Assembly: GCA_030913385.1 (NCBI GenBank)
Contig: CP133159.1
Coordinates: 5,001,001-5,065,000, forward strand
Length of the DNA stretch: 64,000 nucleotides
Direction of reading: 5' to 3'
Source of the DNA: Cytophagaceae bacterium ABcell3
GTDB taxonomy: Bacteria; Bacteroidota; Bacteroidia; Cytophagales; Cytophagaceae
The position numbers and the translations under genes were made by a program. Positions 49,399 through 59,066 of this stretch are shown here, piece by piece. Positions within the stretch are counted from its first letter, which is position 1; every line of letters starts with the position of its first letter. Under the pieces are notes generated by a model, which saw only the letters and a list, made by a program, of their open reading frames with translations, had not been told where the DNA came from and did not search any database.

Positions 49399-50274
49399 CT
49401 ACAATATATTGAGCACCTGCTCTTTAATTTTCTCTAGCTCTTCCTTCATTTCAACCACACACTTTTGAATATTTGCATCATTAGCTTTGGAGCCAATGGT
49501 ATTTATTTCCCTTCCGATTTCCTGAGCTATAAAACCTAGCTTTTTACCACTGCCATCACTTTCCATTGTTTTAACAAAATAATCAAGATGGTTTTTAAGG
49601 CGGATTTTTTCCTCGGTAATATCTAACTTTTCAATATAATAGATCAGCTCCTGCTCAAAACGGTTCTTATCTATTTGCTCATTATTCAAATAATCATTCA
49701 TGTGCGTTTGAATACGCTCCCTTACATTTTCTATTCGCTTAGGGTCATGAGCAATTACTTGTTCAAGGAGCATGGCAATTTTTTCAATATAAGCACCAAA
49801 CTTTTCTTTAAGGCTTAATCCTTCATCAGCTCTATAGCTATTGCACTTGTCTATTGCTGCTCTAATAGTGTCTGTAATTTGCTTCCATTCTTCAGCATTG
49901 TCTTCTGCTTCTATATCTGTCTCTATTGCTTTAGGCATGCCTAGCGCCATTCTAAAAAGGTCGCTATTGCTTACCCCAAGCTCCTCTGCTGTTTCTTGGA
50001 GGTCTTTATAGTATTGCTTTACAATTGCACGGTTCACCGCCACCTTAGGCTTGGTGTCTTTCTTTTGCTGTATCTCAATATTTAGGGACACTTTTCCCCT
50101 TTCCAATAAATTCGCCAGCAAATTCCGAACCTCTATTTCCTTGTCTGCATACTCTTTTGGAAGGCGAAGATTGGTATCCAAAAACTTCGAGTTTAGAGAT
50201 TTAACCTCCACCACAATCAGCCTGTCTTCACTATCGCTACTCGCAGAGCCAAAGCCCGTCATTGATTTTATCAT
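49399..50274 (-). CDS. YicC family endoribonuclease-like protein
   Basis: A 291-residue YicC/YloC protein: N-terminal domain MIKSMTGFGSASSDSEDRLI, VEVKSLNSKFLDTNLRLPKE, ELRNLL-like EVRNLLANLLERGKVSLNIE, and the C-terminal DUF1732 part ending GREINTIGSKANDANIQKCV and VEMKEELEKIKEQVLNIL. E. coli YicC is reported as an RNase acting on small RNA. Full length. Guanylate kinase, a frequent neighbour in other bacteria, is not adjacent. Divergent from the glycosyltransferase at 50487. Confidence 0.92.
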   Translation of the reverse strand: MIKSMTGFGSASSDSEDRLIVVEVKSLNSKFLDTNLRLPKEYADKEIEVRNLLANLLERGKVSLNIEIQQKKDTKPKVAVNRAIVKQYYKDLQETAEELGVSNSDLFRMALGMPKAIETDIEAEDNAEEWKQITDTIRAAIDKCNSYRADEGLSLKEKFGAYIEKIAMLLEQVIAHDPKRIENVRERIQTHMNDYLNNEQIDKNRFEQELIYYIEKLDITEEKIRLKNHLDYFVKTMESDGSGKKLGFIAQEIGREINTIGSKANDANIQKCVVEMKEELEKIKEQVLNIL

Positions 50275-50406
50275 AGAAAAAAATTAATTTTTATAACTTA
50301 CCTTACTTTATTAATTATTCTTTTGTTCCAAAAATACGGATGTTTTGTTAAATCGTGTTCTTAAAATCAATATACTTACTAAATTCAACACAACTAAAAT
50401 AACATA

Positions 50407-50454
50407 GACCCTGCTGGAAAATTCACAAATGCGCGTGACCACAAGGCATGCCTT
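50407..50454 (-). mobile_element. Solo end of a MITE-like element (relic)
   Basis: GACCCTGCTGGAAAATTCAC followed by AAATGCGCGTGACCACAAGG CATGCCTT (written in parts) matches the inward-reading right end of copy A at 9050-9097 with scattered changes. No second end is present; the match fades near 50455. It is a remnant of the element family in the gap before the glycosyltransferase gene. Confidence 0.6.
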
Positions 50455-50486
50455 ATTAAATTTGTGAGAGAATACATTTAAGTGCA

Positions 50487-51452
50487 ATGCCGAAATATTC
50501 ATTAATTATACCTGTCTACAATAGGCCTGAAGAAATAGAAGAGCTTCTTGAAAGCCTGACACATCAAATTTATAAAGACTTTGAAGTCATTGTGGTAGAA
50601 GATGGCTCATCAAGGCCTTCAGAAAATATTGTGCGGAGCTACTATGACAAACTGTCAATTAAGTACCTTACAAAGAAAAACTCTGGGCCAGGATTGAGCA
50701 GGAATTACGGGGCCGTACACGCACAAGGACTCTTTTTAATCTTTCTGGACTCTGATTGCGTTATACCCAAAGGGTACCTCCGTGCAGTAGATGAGTTTCT
50801 TACAGAAACGCCTGTAGACTGCTTTGGAGGCCCTGATATGGCTGATCCGGAATTTAATGTTATGCAGAAAGCCGTCAGCTATGCCATGACTTCATTTTTC
50901 ACCACCGGAGGGATTAGGGGCGGCAAAAAACGTATTGGCAAGTTTTTACCGCGTAGTTTTAATATGGGCTATAGCAGCAAAGTATTTGAAGCTACTTCAG
51001 GCTTTTCTTCCATACGTTATGGTGAAGATATTGACATGACCTTAAGAATCATAAAAAAAGGTTTTAAAACAGCATTAATTCCTGAGGCTTATGTTTACCA
51101 CAAAAGACGAACAGATTTAAGAAAGTTTTTCAACCAAGTTTACCAGTCAGGAAAAGCAAGGCTTGTTCTTTTCCAACTTCACCCAGAAAGTTTAAAGCCA
51201 GTCCATTTCCTACCTACCGCTTTCACCCTGGGGGCCGCGTTTCTTCTCATATTGTCCCTATTTTATCCTGTAGCACTTGCGCCTCTACTTTTCTACCTAA
51301 TGCTGGTTTTAATAGATGCCTCTATCAGAAACAGCAGCTTCTTTACTGGCCTTTTTTCGGTTGCGGCTTCTGTAACGCAACTTACAGGTTATGGAACAGG
51401 TTTTATTAGCGGATGCATTCAACTCATCAGTAAGAAAAAAAAGCCTGACTAA
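50487..51452 (+). CDS. Glycosyltransferase family 2 with C-terminal membrane helices
   Basis: A 321-residue GT2 enzyme with a GT-A fold: MPKYSLIIPVYNRPEEIEEL, VVEDGSSRPSENI, GPGLSRNYGAVHAQG and the metal-binding LDSDC (about 90). A large hydrophobic region (about 245-305) gives two to three membrane helices, placing the active domain at the inner membrane. It should transfer a sugar to a lipid or surface glycan. Its stop codon lies in the loop of a terminator shared with the convergent GH63 gene. Confidence 0.9.
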   Translation: MPKYSLIIPVYNRPEEIEELLESLTHQIYKDFEVIVVEDGSSRPSENIVRSYYDKLSIKYLTKKNSGPGLSRNYGAVHAQGLFLIFLDSDCVIPKGYLRAVDEFLTETPVDCFGGPDMADPEFNVMQKAVSYAMTSFFTTGGIRGGKKRIGKFLPRSFNMGYSSKVFEATSGFSSIRYGEDIDMTLRIIKKGFKTALIPEAYVYHKRRTDLRKFFNQVYQSGKARLVLFQLHPESLKPVHFLPTAFTLGAAFLLILSLFYPVALAPLLFYLMLVLIDASIRNSSFFTGLFSVAASVTQLTGYGTGFISGCIQLISKKKKPD

Positions 51453-51465
51453 GAGGCAGGCTTTT
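51439..51465. terminator. Shared convergent terminator containing two stop codons
   Basis: A 9-bp stem AAAAGCCTG / CAGGCTTTT with a nine-base loop, preceded by a longer A run. The loop holds the TAA of the glycosyltransferase gene and the right arm overlaps the stop of the GH63 gene at 51464, so both genes end inside one hairpin. Confidence 0.8.
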
Positions 51466-54139
51466 ACTCAAGTTCTATTTGTTCGGAAGGAGCATCCTCC
51501 CATACTTCCCGGTTGTTACAACAGTCGCTTATAAGGTCTGCCACCAAGCCTGTCCAGCCAGTCTGATGAGAAGCTCCAATTCCGGCACCAATATCACCAT
51601 GAAAATATTCATAGAATAAAACATGGTCATTAAACAGGGGATTGGTTTGCATAAGGGCATTACCGCCAAATACAGGTCTTTTACCTTTGGCATCTTTGCA
51701 AAAAATATTTATCAGCCTCCTGCTAATAGCGAAAGCTACTTCTTCCAGATTTAACTTCTTCCCAGACCCGGTAGGAAATTCTATTAAAAAATCATTTCCA
51801 TAGAACCTATAATACTCTTTTAGCGCTTCGATGATCATAAAATTGACAGGGAACCATACGGGGCCACGCCAATTAGAATTGCCACCAAAAAGCGTAGAGT
51901 CAGACTCGGAAGGCAAGTAACTAACGGACAATACCTCGCCATTTATATGAAACTGATAAGGGTGCTTCTTATGATATTTAGACAAGGCACGTATTCCAAA
52001 ATCAGAAAGGAACTCATCCTCATCCAACATTCTGGTAAGAACCTTGCGCAGCCTGGTCTCATTTACCAATGACAGAAGTCGTGTCTCTCCCTTTCCATGC
52101 TCATACCACGAAGAAATAAGCCGTGACAAATCAGGCCGGTTTTCAATAACCCACTCTAACCTCCGTTTAAAATCAGGAAGTTTTTCGAGCATTTCGGGGT
52201 TAATGGTCTGCACTGCATATAGGGGAATCAACCCGACCATAGAATGAATCTTCAACGGCATGCTTTTTCCATTAGGCAAGTGCAAAACGTCAAAATAAAA
52301 CTCTTCGTCCTCATCCCAAAGGCTAATTCCTTCACCACCTATATTGTTCATGGCACCGGCAATAAACAGAAAATGCTCAAAAAACTTAGAAGCGGCATCT
52401 TGATAGGATGGTCGCTCCAGGGCAAGTTCACATGAAATTCGAAGCATATTAAGGCAGTACATTCCCATCCAACTGGTAGCGTCCGCCTGCTCCATTTTTC
52501 CACCATGCGGCAACCCATGACTTCTATCAAACACCCCAATATTGTCCAAGCCTAGGAAACCTCCTTCAAAAATATTATTTCCAGTAGTATCTTTTTGATT
52601 TACCCACCATGTAAAGTTCATCAAAAGCTTATGGAAAACACGTTCCAGAAAATCAATATCTCCTTTACCCTTATTCTTTTCCTTGTCAATTTCATAAACC
52701 CTCCAAGTAGCCCAAGCATGCACAGGCGGGTTCACATCATTAAAATTCCATTCATAGGCCGGAATTTGACCGTTAGGATGGAGATAATATTCCCTAAGAA
52801 GAATTGTCAACTGCCTTTTGGCAAAATCTGGGTCTAAATGGGCCAGTGGAATACAGTGAAAAGCAAGATCCCAAGAGGCATACCAAGGGTATTCCCACTT
52901 ATCGGGCATAGAAATGATATTACTATTATTCAAATGAGACCAATTGGCATTCCGACCTTTCAACCTTTCACGTGGTGGTTTCATTTGCCCCGGATCGCCA
53001 TTAAGCCATTGCTGAATATTAAAGTAATAATACTGCTTGCTCCACATCATACCAGCAAAAGCTTGGCGTTGGATCATCTTCAGTTCATCGTCATAAATAT
53101 CTTTCTGAAGATCTTCGTAAAACTCATCGGTTTCCTTAACCCTCTCTTCAAAAATTTGGTCAAAATCAGCAAAAGGCTCCTCGTGAGGTTTACTGGACAA
53201 CCTAAGGCAAACCACTTCTTCCTGCCCTGGTTTAAGCTTGAACTTGTATGTGGCAGACGCTTTGGTGCCCTCCTTTTCAGGGTTAACAGCTTTCTTCTGC
53301 CCCGAAACTATATAATCATTTATACCATCTTTACAATATTTGCATTTATTCTGAACACCAAACAACCTTTTATAATTGGTCTCATTGTTACAAAAAAGCA
53401 AATCAGTTTTACGGTCAGTATAAAAATAGTAGTCCCCAGCAAGGTGGTGTTCTACATGAATACTCTGAGCACTGTTCGCCTTCATCCGGCTAACACCACA
53501 CTCATATCCCAAAGACCAAATATTCCGAAGCCATAGAGTAGGCAAAACGGTCAGCTCGGAAGTGTCCGGCCCTTGATTTTTTACCGTTATTTTAATTAAG
53601 ATATCGTGAGGGTCGGCCTTGGCATATTCTGTATGAACATCAAAAAAACGGTTTTTATTAAATACACCTGTATCATATATTTCATACTCCATTTCCTTCT
53701 TGCTCCTATGCCTGTTCACATTTTTAAGTGCAGCATAAGGAAATTCCGCTTGAGGGTAGCGGTAAAGCATTTTCATATAAGAATGAGTAGGCGAACTGTC
53801 CAGGTAATAGTAAATTTCTTTGACATCTTCACCATGATTGCCTTCAGGCCCAGCAAGCCCGAAAAGCCGTTCTTTCAGAATAGGGTCTTTCCCATTCCAC
53901 AAAGCCACTGCAAAACATACTAGAGATTTATGGTCTGATATGCCAGCTATTCCTTCTTCACCCCAGCGGTAGGCTTTACTTCTGGCCATGTCATGGGTAA
54001 TAAAATCCCAAGCCGAACTATTAGAACTATAATCTTCCCGTACAGTTCCCCATTGTCTTTCTGTCAAATAAGGCCCCCATATTTTCCAGGGATTATTTTC
54101 CTTACAATCTTTAAGTCTCTTAACTTCTTGAAGTGCCAT
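51464..54139 (-). CDS. GH63-type glucosidase
   Basis: An 891-residue (alpha/alpha)6-barrel glycosidase like the bacterial GH63/MGH1 glucosidases. N-terminal beta domain: RLKDCKENNPWKIWGPYLTE, RQWGTVREDYSSNSSAWDFI. C-terminal catalytic barrel: WEYPWYASWDLAFHCIPLAH with the catalytic Asp, GGFLGLDNIGVFDRSHGLPH, and NSNWRGPVWFPVNFMIIEAL. No signal peptide is visible, so it acts in the cytoplasm on alpha-glucosides or oligosaccharides. The start includes MALQEVKRL at 54139. Length matches the family. Single gene. Confidence 0.88.
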   Translation of the reverse strand: MALQEVKRLKDCKENNPWKIWGPYLTERQWGTVREDYSSNSSAWDFITHDMARSKAYRWGEEGIAGISDHKSLVCFAVALWNGKDPILKERLFGLAGPEGNHGEDVKEIYYYLDSSPTHSYMKMLYRYPQAEFPYAALKNVNRHRSKKEMEYEIYDTGVFNKNRFFDVHTEYAKADPHDILIKITVKNQGPDTSELTVLPTLWLRNIWSLGYECGVSRMKANSAQSIHVEHHLAGDYYFYTDRKTDLLFCNNETNYKRLFGVQNKCKYCKDGINDYIVSGQKKAVNPEKEGTKASATYKFKLKPGQEEVVCLRLSSKPHEEPFADFDQIFEERVKETDEFYEDLQKDIYDDELKMIQRQAFAGMMWSKQYYYFNIQQWLNGDPGQMKPPRERLKGRNANWSHLNNSNIISMPDKWEYPWYASWDLAFHCIPLAHLDPDFAKRQLTILLREYYLHPNGQIPAYEWNFNDVNPPVHAWATWRVYEIDKEKNKGKGDIDFLERVFHKLLMNFTWWVNQKDTTGNNIFEGGFLGLDNIGVFDRSHGLPHGGKMEQADATSWMGMYCLNMLRISCELALERPSYQDAASKFFEHFLFIAGAMNNIGGEGISLWDEDEEFYFDVLHLPNGKSMPLKIHSMVGLIPLYAVQTINPEMLEKLPDFKRRLEWVIENRPDLSRLISSWYEHGKGETRLLSLVNETRLRKVLTRMLDEDEFLSDFGIRALSKYHKKHPYQFHINGEVLSVSYLPSESDSTLFGGNSNWRGPVWFPVNFMIIEALKEYYRFYGNDFLIEFPTGSGKKLNLEEVAFAISRRLINIFCKDAKGKRPVFGGNALMQTNPLFNDHVLFYEYFHGDIGAGIGASHQTGWTGLVADLISDCCNNREVWEDAPSEQIELE

Positions 54140-54214
54140 TTGCCTGAGGTTATAAAAAATACCATATTTTTTAAATAACCTTCAGGTGCAAAATAAGTTA
54201 AAGCACGTCTGACA

Positions 54215-56908
54215 TCAAGGAATGTCGGAAACCATAACCTGTTCTATTACACCATCATACTCTTTGTAAAAAATAATCCCCCTACCCAAAATGGGCGATC
54301 CACTTTGTAACCTACGGCTATTGATTGCCAGGTCATGTGTAAGGTTCTTTCCTGAAAGAGAGAATACGTACAGCCTGTTGTTTCCTTTGTCCATAACTAT
54401 CACAGCTTCTCTCGACGACCCAGCATTGATATATTCTACTTGCAAGCCATAGCCACTAAAGCCCTGAAGGTCTACCATCAGATCACCTTGCTGATCAAGA
54501 AAGTCTAACTGCGTACGTGTCTGCCTAAAAATTTTATAACCTTTTCCATTAAAATCAGGGCGGAGCTTGAAGGTAGACTCCGGCGACAAACGAACCAATT
54601 GCTTTCTCTTTTTAACCTTGCCGGTCATATCTATACTAAAAAACTCACCTTTGTCTGACAATATGTTGATTATGGTAGAATTAAAACTAGTGCCTTCATT
54701 AATATAAAATGGACTTTTTACGATAGCTTTTAAATCTACAGGAAATCCTGGATAAGGCTCAGACCTGCGGTTAGTCACATGAAGCTTGCCGTTTTCTGTA
54801 AGTACTACAATCATATCCTTACCTTTTATCCGAATATGCTTTACCGGACAGGCAAGGCGGTAGTCAAACTCAGCAGGGTCCCATGGAGCCAGAATTTTTC
54901 CTTTGCGGTCAATGAGCATTACGTTTCCGGAAATATCAGAAACAGAAATCCTATAATTCCCAGAGTTGTTGTAATCTAAGAGTGAAAGCGTATGCAACCT
55001 AATATCTTCAGGAGCTTTAACAGGAAAACCTTCTTTTAAATTAAGCTTTTGATCACAAGCAAAAACCTCCGTTCCGGCTATGAAAATAAAATCATCAATG
55101 CTATTTCCATCAAGATCAGCAGAAACCATCATTTTGACCTCTGGCAAGGAATCTATCCTATAGGTGTTTTTATTTTTTCTAAAATACAGTTTTCCAGTAC
55201 TGTCCTGCCAAGCGATTCCATTAGAAAAAGTAAACGGCCCTGCTAAAAGCCCCTCTTCAATTTTGAGCTCCTTTTCGGCAGAAACCAATGTTGGAGGCAG
55301 TTCTTCACTTTCTCCACTATTTAAATGCAAGGCCAAACTGGTAATATAGCTATCTCCTGCCCGGCTTAGCTGTACGGAAAGCAAATCGTTCTTTTTGAAC
55401 GAAGGGTCATTTTCCAACTTCGCCTTAACATGCTCTGCAGCATAATGCTTCATAAAGTTTTTAGATGCAGAAATATTCATGCTAAAAAACATATTAAAAC
55501 CAGACAAAGTTTCTTCGACCAGTTTATTGAACCTTATTGTTTTGCCCCAGACATTTTCATCATCTATATCAGAAATAAGCTTCTTAAGATTTTTAGCATT
55601 TTCCGCCAAAACGACAAAATCGCCACATATAGTGGCATAACAAGAGCCAAATCCCTTCATTGGATTCCCGAAAAGCAGGCTCGGGATTTCTGCACGCTCT
55701 AAAAGGAAAATCTTATGCCCTTTGAAAGTTTCGGGGTTAGAAACAGTATCACCGGCGAGTTTTCTCAGTTTTTTTAAATACGTGTCAGCTTCTTTAGCTT
55801 TCAAATAAACAACCCGTTCTGACTTAGATGGATTGGAAGGCTCCAAATAGGCAATTCCTGCCAGGTTGGCAAGGCCATGATATAGCCCTTCTAAATTATA
55901 ATTTAGACTAACAGAGTCCCAACGGGCAGTTTGATCGGCCTGATTTTTCACACTCCAGTGATCATACAATGCGTTCATAAACCGTCCGCCATCACTAAAC
56001 CCCCAAAAGTAGACCACTGCAGATTGGTTGGATACATAGTTGACAAAATCTGGAGATACAGGGCGTTGTTCATTAAATACATTCAAGAACTCGTTGCCGG
56101 CTACATCGGTAAATCCATTCATCAGAACCTCATCTTCCCGAAAAGTCATATCCAACACGGCAAATGCTGCCAAATCTTTCAACCCCTGAAAGGTCTCAGC
56201 CCCTTTATTATTAGCAAAAGAAGAAAAGTAGGAAGGCAGGGCATCATAGTTAACCAATACAGCGCCCGAGCTTGCATGTATGGCATGCCGCTCCGCCTTT
56301 TTTCTTATTTTACTAAAAGAAGAAGCCTCCCCTTTATACACACGTATAACATCTTCAAGCAAAGAAGGAGCGTCCCCTAAAACAATATAATCCCCTATTG
56401 TTACATATGCCACCGCAGGCTCTCCATCAGGGTCAATTACTTCAGAAAGGTAAACTCCCTTATACTTCCTTTTTTTAATCTTCAACCCACTGTTTTTTAT
56501 CATTCCAGGCAAGCCCTTCCGCTTACTTTTAGCGGGGACATACAAAAGGTAGCTGCATTGGTATCTCCCGTTAGGAAACATGGCGGCAGAAACTTTCTCA
56601 GATCCCCAAAGAGAACTTAAGTCTTGATCTGCAATCAATGAATCTAAACCTATAACCTTTTTCTTCAGCCCATCCAGAAGCATCACCTGATGAACATTTT
56701 CTAACGCTGGGGTCACTAAACTATCTTCCGCTTCGAATAAGATATTCTCATACACCAGTATGGCACTAGACGGAACCAAGGCATATAGTTTTTCTTCGGG
56801 CCCATCTGAGTCAGAAGGTAAAAATTTTATAAAAAAAACTACAACCGCTACAGCAAAGCCGACAAGTATATATTTTATTAATTTTTTAAAACTGGAGTCC
56901 TTTTCCAT
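54215..56908 (-). CDS. Large membrane-anchored protein with C-terminal propeller-like domain
   Basis: An 897-residue protein with one N-terminal helix (about 11-28, YILVGFAVAVVVFFIKFL) and a large exported part. Residues about 40-500 (ALVPSSAILVYENI; SGAVLVNYDALPSYFSSFAN; VFAVLDMTF-like AAFAVLDMTFRED) recall DUF3352-type proteins. Residues about 560-890 have repeated beta blades (VSADLDGNSIDDFIFIAGTE, LLDYNNSGNYRISVSDISGN, VVLTENGKLHVTNRRSEPYP), as in an FG-GAP or WD-like propeller. It stands alone and is divergent from dtd. Function unknown. Confidence 0.78.
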   Translation of the reverse strand: MEKDSSFKKLIKYILVGFAVAVVVFFIKFLPSDSDGPEEKLYALVPSSAILVYENILFEAEDSLVTPALENVHQVMLLDGLKKKVIGLDSLIADQDLSSLWGSEKVSAAMFPNGRYQCSYLLYVPAKSKRKGLPGMIKNSGLKIKKRKYKGVYLSEVIDPDGEPAVAYVTIGDYIVLGDAPSLLEDVIRVYKGEASSFSKIRKKAERHAIHASSGAVLVNYDALPSYFSSFANNKGAETFQGLKDLAAFAVLDMTFREDEVLMNGFTDVAGNEFLNVFNEQRPVSPDFVNYVSNQSAVVYFWGFSDGGRFMNALYDHWSVKNQADQTARWDSVSLNYNLEGLYHGLANLAGIAYLEPSNPSKSERVVYLKAKEADTYLKKLRKLAGDTVSNPETFKGHKIFLLERAEIPSLLFGNPMKGFGSCYATICGDFVVLAENAKNLKKLISDIDDENVWGKTIRFNKLVEETLSGFNMFFSMNISASKNFMKHYAAEHVKAKLENDPSFKKNDLLSVQLSRAGDSYITSLALHLNSGESEELPPTLVSAEKELKIEEGLLAGPFTFSNGIAWQDSTGKLYFRKNKNTYRIDSLPEVKMMVSADLDGNSIDDFIFIAGTEVFACDQKLNLKEGFPVKAPEDIRLHTLSLLDYNNSGNYRISVSDISGNVMLIDRKGKILAPWDPAEFDYRLACPVKHIRIKGKDMIVVLTENGKLHVTNRRSEPYPGFPVDLKAIVKSPFYINEGTSFNSTIINILSDKGEFFSIDMTGKVKKRKQLVRLSPESTFKLRPDFNGKGYKIFRQTRTQLDFLDQQGDLMVDLQGFSGYGLQVEYINAGSSREAVIVMDKGNNRLYVFSLSGKNLTHDLAINSRRLQSGSPILGRGIIFYKEYDGVIEQVMVSDIP

Positions 56909-56994
56909 GTTTAAATTTTTGTGTTGTTTTAGGGCTACTAAGAAAATTAGTAGATTTACCTAGGCATGAAATCTTATTACAAAAATATTAAATA

Positions 56995-57447
56995 ATGATT
57001 GCGGTTCTACAAAAAGTTTCAGAAGCTTCGGTATTAATTGATAAAAAAATCAAAAGCAGGATAAACAATGGCTTGCTCATCCTTCTGGGCATTACCCATG
57101 AAGACACTGAGGATGATATAGTATGGCTAAGCAAGAAAATTGTACAAATGCGTATCTTTTCTGATAAAGAGGGCAAAATGAACCTTTCGGTAAAAGATAT
57201 ACAAGGCGAAATAATTGTGGTCAGCCAATTTACCCTTCATGCCAGTACAAAAAAAGGCAACCGGCCATCTTTCACCAATGCAGCTCCGCCACCGATTGCC
57301 ATCCCACTCTATGAGCAATTTGTTAATATCTTATCTATTAACTTAGGTAAAAATGTACAAACGGGAGAATTCGGGGCAGACATGAAAGTATCCCTTACCA
57401 ATGATGGCCCCGTAACTATAATAATTGATTCTAAAAACAGGATTTAA
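56995..57447 (+). CDS. dtd: D-aminoacyl-tRNA deacylase
   Basis: A 150-residue homodimeric enzyme that hydrolyses D-aminoacyl-tRNA and glycyl-tRNA-Ala, preventing D-amino acid incorporation. The two signatures are present: SQFTLHASTKKGNRPSF (about 79-95) and the cross-subunit Gly-cisPro motif NDGPVTIIID near 138-147. Length is typical. The mazG-like gene starts 2 bp after its stop (TAATAATG), so they form a two-gene quality-control operon. Confidence 0.96.
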   Translation: MIAVLQKVSEASVLIDKKIKSRINNGLLILLGITHEDTEDDIVWLSKKIVQMRIFSDKEGKMNLSVKDIQGEIIVVSQFTLHASTKKGNRPSFTNAAPPPIAIPLYEQFVNILSINLGKNVQTGEFGADMKVSLTNDGPVTIIIDSKNRI

Positions 57448-57449
57448 TA

Positions 57450-57776
57450 ATGACTATTGAAGAAGCACAGAAAAAAGTTGATGAATGGATAAACACTACA
57501 GGTGTCCGTTACTTCAATGAGCTAACCAATATGGCTATCCTCACAGAAGAAGTGGGAGAAGTTGCAAGGATTATATCACGAAAATACGGTGAGCAGTCAT
57601 TAAAAGAAAGTGACAAAGACAAAAACCTCAGTGACGAAATGGCTGATGTAATGTTTGTACTTATCTGCCTGGCCAACCAGACAGGAGTTAACCTAACCGA
57701 TGCACTGGAAAAAAACCTTGCAAAGAAAAGCATTAGAGACAAAGAAAGGCATAAGAACAATGAAAAACTCAAGTAG
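57450..57776 (+). CDS. MazG-like nucleotide pyrophosphohydrolase
   Basis: A 108-residue single-domain all-alpha NTP-PPase of the MazG superfamily. The Mg2+-binding pattern is EEVGEVARIISRKYGEQSL (helix 1 Glu residues) and DEMADVMFVLICLANQTG (helix 2 Glu and Asp). These enzymes remove damaged or excess nucleoside triphosphates. It is co-transcribed with dtd. Substrate unknown. Confidence 0.9.
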   Translation: MTIEEAQKKVDEWINTTGVRYFNELTNMAILTEEVGEVARIISRKYGEQSLKESDKDKNLSDEMADVMFVLICLANQTGVNLTDALEKNLAKKSIRDKERHKNNEKLK

Positions 57777-57795
57777 GCCTTGTATATATGAGGCT

Positions 57796-58758
57796 TTACT
57801 TCTTTTTCAATAGACAATAATTCTTAAATGTACCGATCTGCTTTCCACCTAAAACCTTTTGTTCAATAAAAGTCGTTAGCCGGTTTTTCAGTTTTTCATG
57901 CTTATGTAAATTACGTCCTTGCCGGACGTTGCCTTTATACTGAAGGCTTGATTTCCAGTAAAGCTCATTTATCTTGTCCTTCATTGCTACGGGATGGCTT
58001 CCATGAAAAACAGGAAGTTTATTTAATGGACCGTAGTCAAATTCCAGAGGGGTAGCCTGATTCATCACCTGACCTTTGTCAGAGCCATGGTGTAAGCTAT
58101 CGTGATTTACTTTTTTGCTAGTCATCACTTCTGGCGGACGAACCCATCCATAATGGTAGATATCTGCACCAGCCCGGACTACTTTGAGTTTCTCTGTTCC
58201 TTCTTTACGGTAGTATTCATGCCAGTCCCCTTCTTTAAAATCTTGTATTTTCCGAAACGACTGTGCATCTCGCCATGGCCTTATATCTGGTCTATTTTTT
58301 ATGACACGAATTTCTGAAGGATACCAACCATGAGCATTATGGTAGTGGTCATAATCTCCCCAAAAATGTTTGTAATCAAAAAGAAGTCCCTCTACTTCAT
58401 CATCATGTTGAAATTCAGCGCATCTATTCTTAATAATTTCTAAGTCCTTTTCATGAACCACCTCATCGCTCTGCAGGTAAAACAACCAGTCACCCTTGCA
58501 TGCCTTTCGGGCTATATCGGTTTGGCGAGCCAACTCTGTACTTCGAGGAAATTTTCTGGTATCCCATACCGTGTCAATAATCTTAATTTTAGGAGATAAA
58601 ATAGAGGATATTTCATCCCTTGTCTTGTCGTCTTCGTCGCAGTCGCCAAGTGCTACTATGAATTCATCTACAATTGGAAGTATGGAAAGTATTGACTCCT
58701 TTATCGGAAAATACAGTTTAGTCGCATTTTTGGCCATCGTAAATCCACTAATTGTCAT
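57796..58758 (-). CDS. Glycosyltransferase (GT2-like)
   Basis: A 320-residue cytoplasmic GT-A protein: MTISGFTMAKNATKLYFPIK, PIVDEFIVALGDCDEDDKTR and the metal-site variant GDWLFYLQSDEVVHEKDLE (QSD for DxD). The C-terminal half has conserved His and Trp residues (YDHYHNAHGWYPSEIRVIKN; ADIYHYGWVRPPEVM). Such proteins are often annotated as GT family 2 glycosyltransferases in Bacteroidota. No membrane helix. Convergent with mazG; the donor and acceptor cannot be told. Confidence 0.85.
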   Translation of the reverse strand: MTISGFTMAKNATKLYFPIKESILSILPIVDEFIVALGDCDEDDKTRDEISSILSPKIKIIDTVWDTRKFPRSTELARQTDIARKACKGDWLFYLQSDEVVHEKDLEIIKNRCAEFQHDDEVEGLLFDYKHFWGDYDHYHNAHGWYPSEIRVIKNRPDIRPWRDAQSFRKIQDFKEGDWHEYYRKEGTEKLKVVRAGADIYHYGWVRPPEVMTSKKVNHDSLHHGSDKGQVMNQATPLEFDYGPLNKLPVFHGSHPVAMKDKINELYWKSSLQYKGNVRQGRNLHKHEKLKNRLTTFIEQKVLGGKQIGTFKNYCLLKKK

Positions 58759-59066
58759 GATTGAGATTTCAGCTTATTGATTGTCTAATTTGAACCGCAA
58801 ATTACTACATTTTCAGAAACCCTTAAAAAATTCCTGTTTTCCCAAAAACTATTGCATTACATTACATACCCAAGCATAATTATTACGTATTAGAAAAGAG
58901 AATTAATACCATTAAACAATTATTGTCTGGCAAAAAATGAGACATTTCAAAAAATATAAAAAAATAGCGTTAAACACAACTCTTTCCTGTTTGTTTTAGG
59001 TTTATAAATACATAATTTTACAAAAACTTAGCATTTCAGGTCTATCAGACTAATTATTATACAACA
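58759..59066. other. Intergenic gap between divergent glycosyltransferase and ilvE
   Basis: About 308 bp of AT-rich sequence. A good promoter match for ilvE lies at 58990-59020. A possible leader follows; I see no terminator-antiterminator or leucine-rich leader peptide, so attenuation is not supported. Confidence 0.45.
58990..59020 (+). promoter_or_regulatory. Promoter candidate for ilvE
   Basis: TTTG (58990-58993), a 19-base spacer and TAATTTTA (59013-59020) match the Bacteroidota consensus TTTG / TAnnTTTG with one mismatch in the last base. It ends 46 bp before the ilvE ATG. Confidence 0.55.

Noticed and set aside
53606-53923. Frames antisense to the GH63 gene
   Set aside because: The minus-strand glucosidase explains the whole region with clear motifs.
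58759-59066. Attenuator or leader peptide upstream of ilvE
   Set aside because: No branched-chain codon-rich short frame and no alternative hairpins; only a promoter match is supported.
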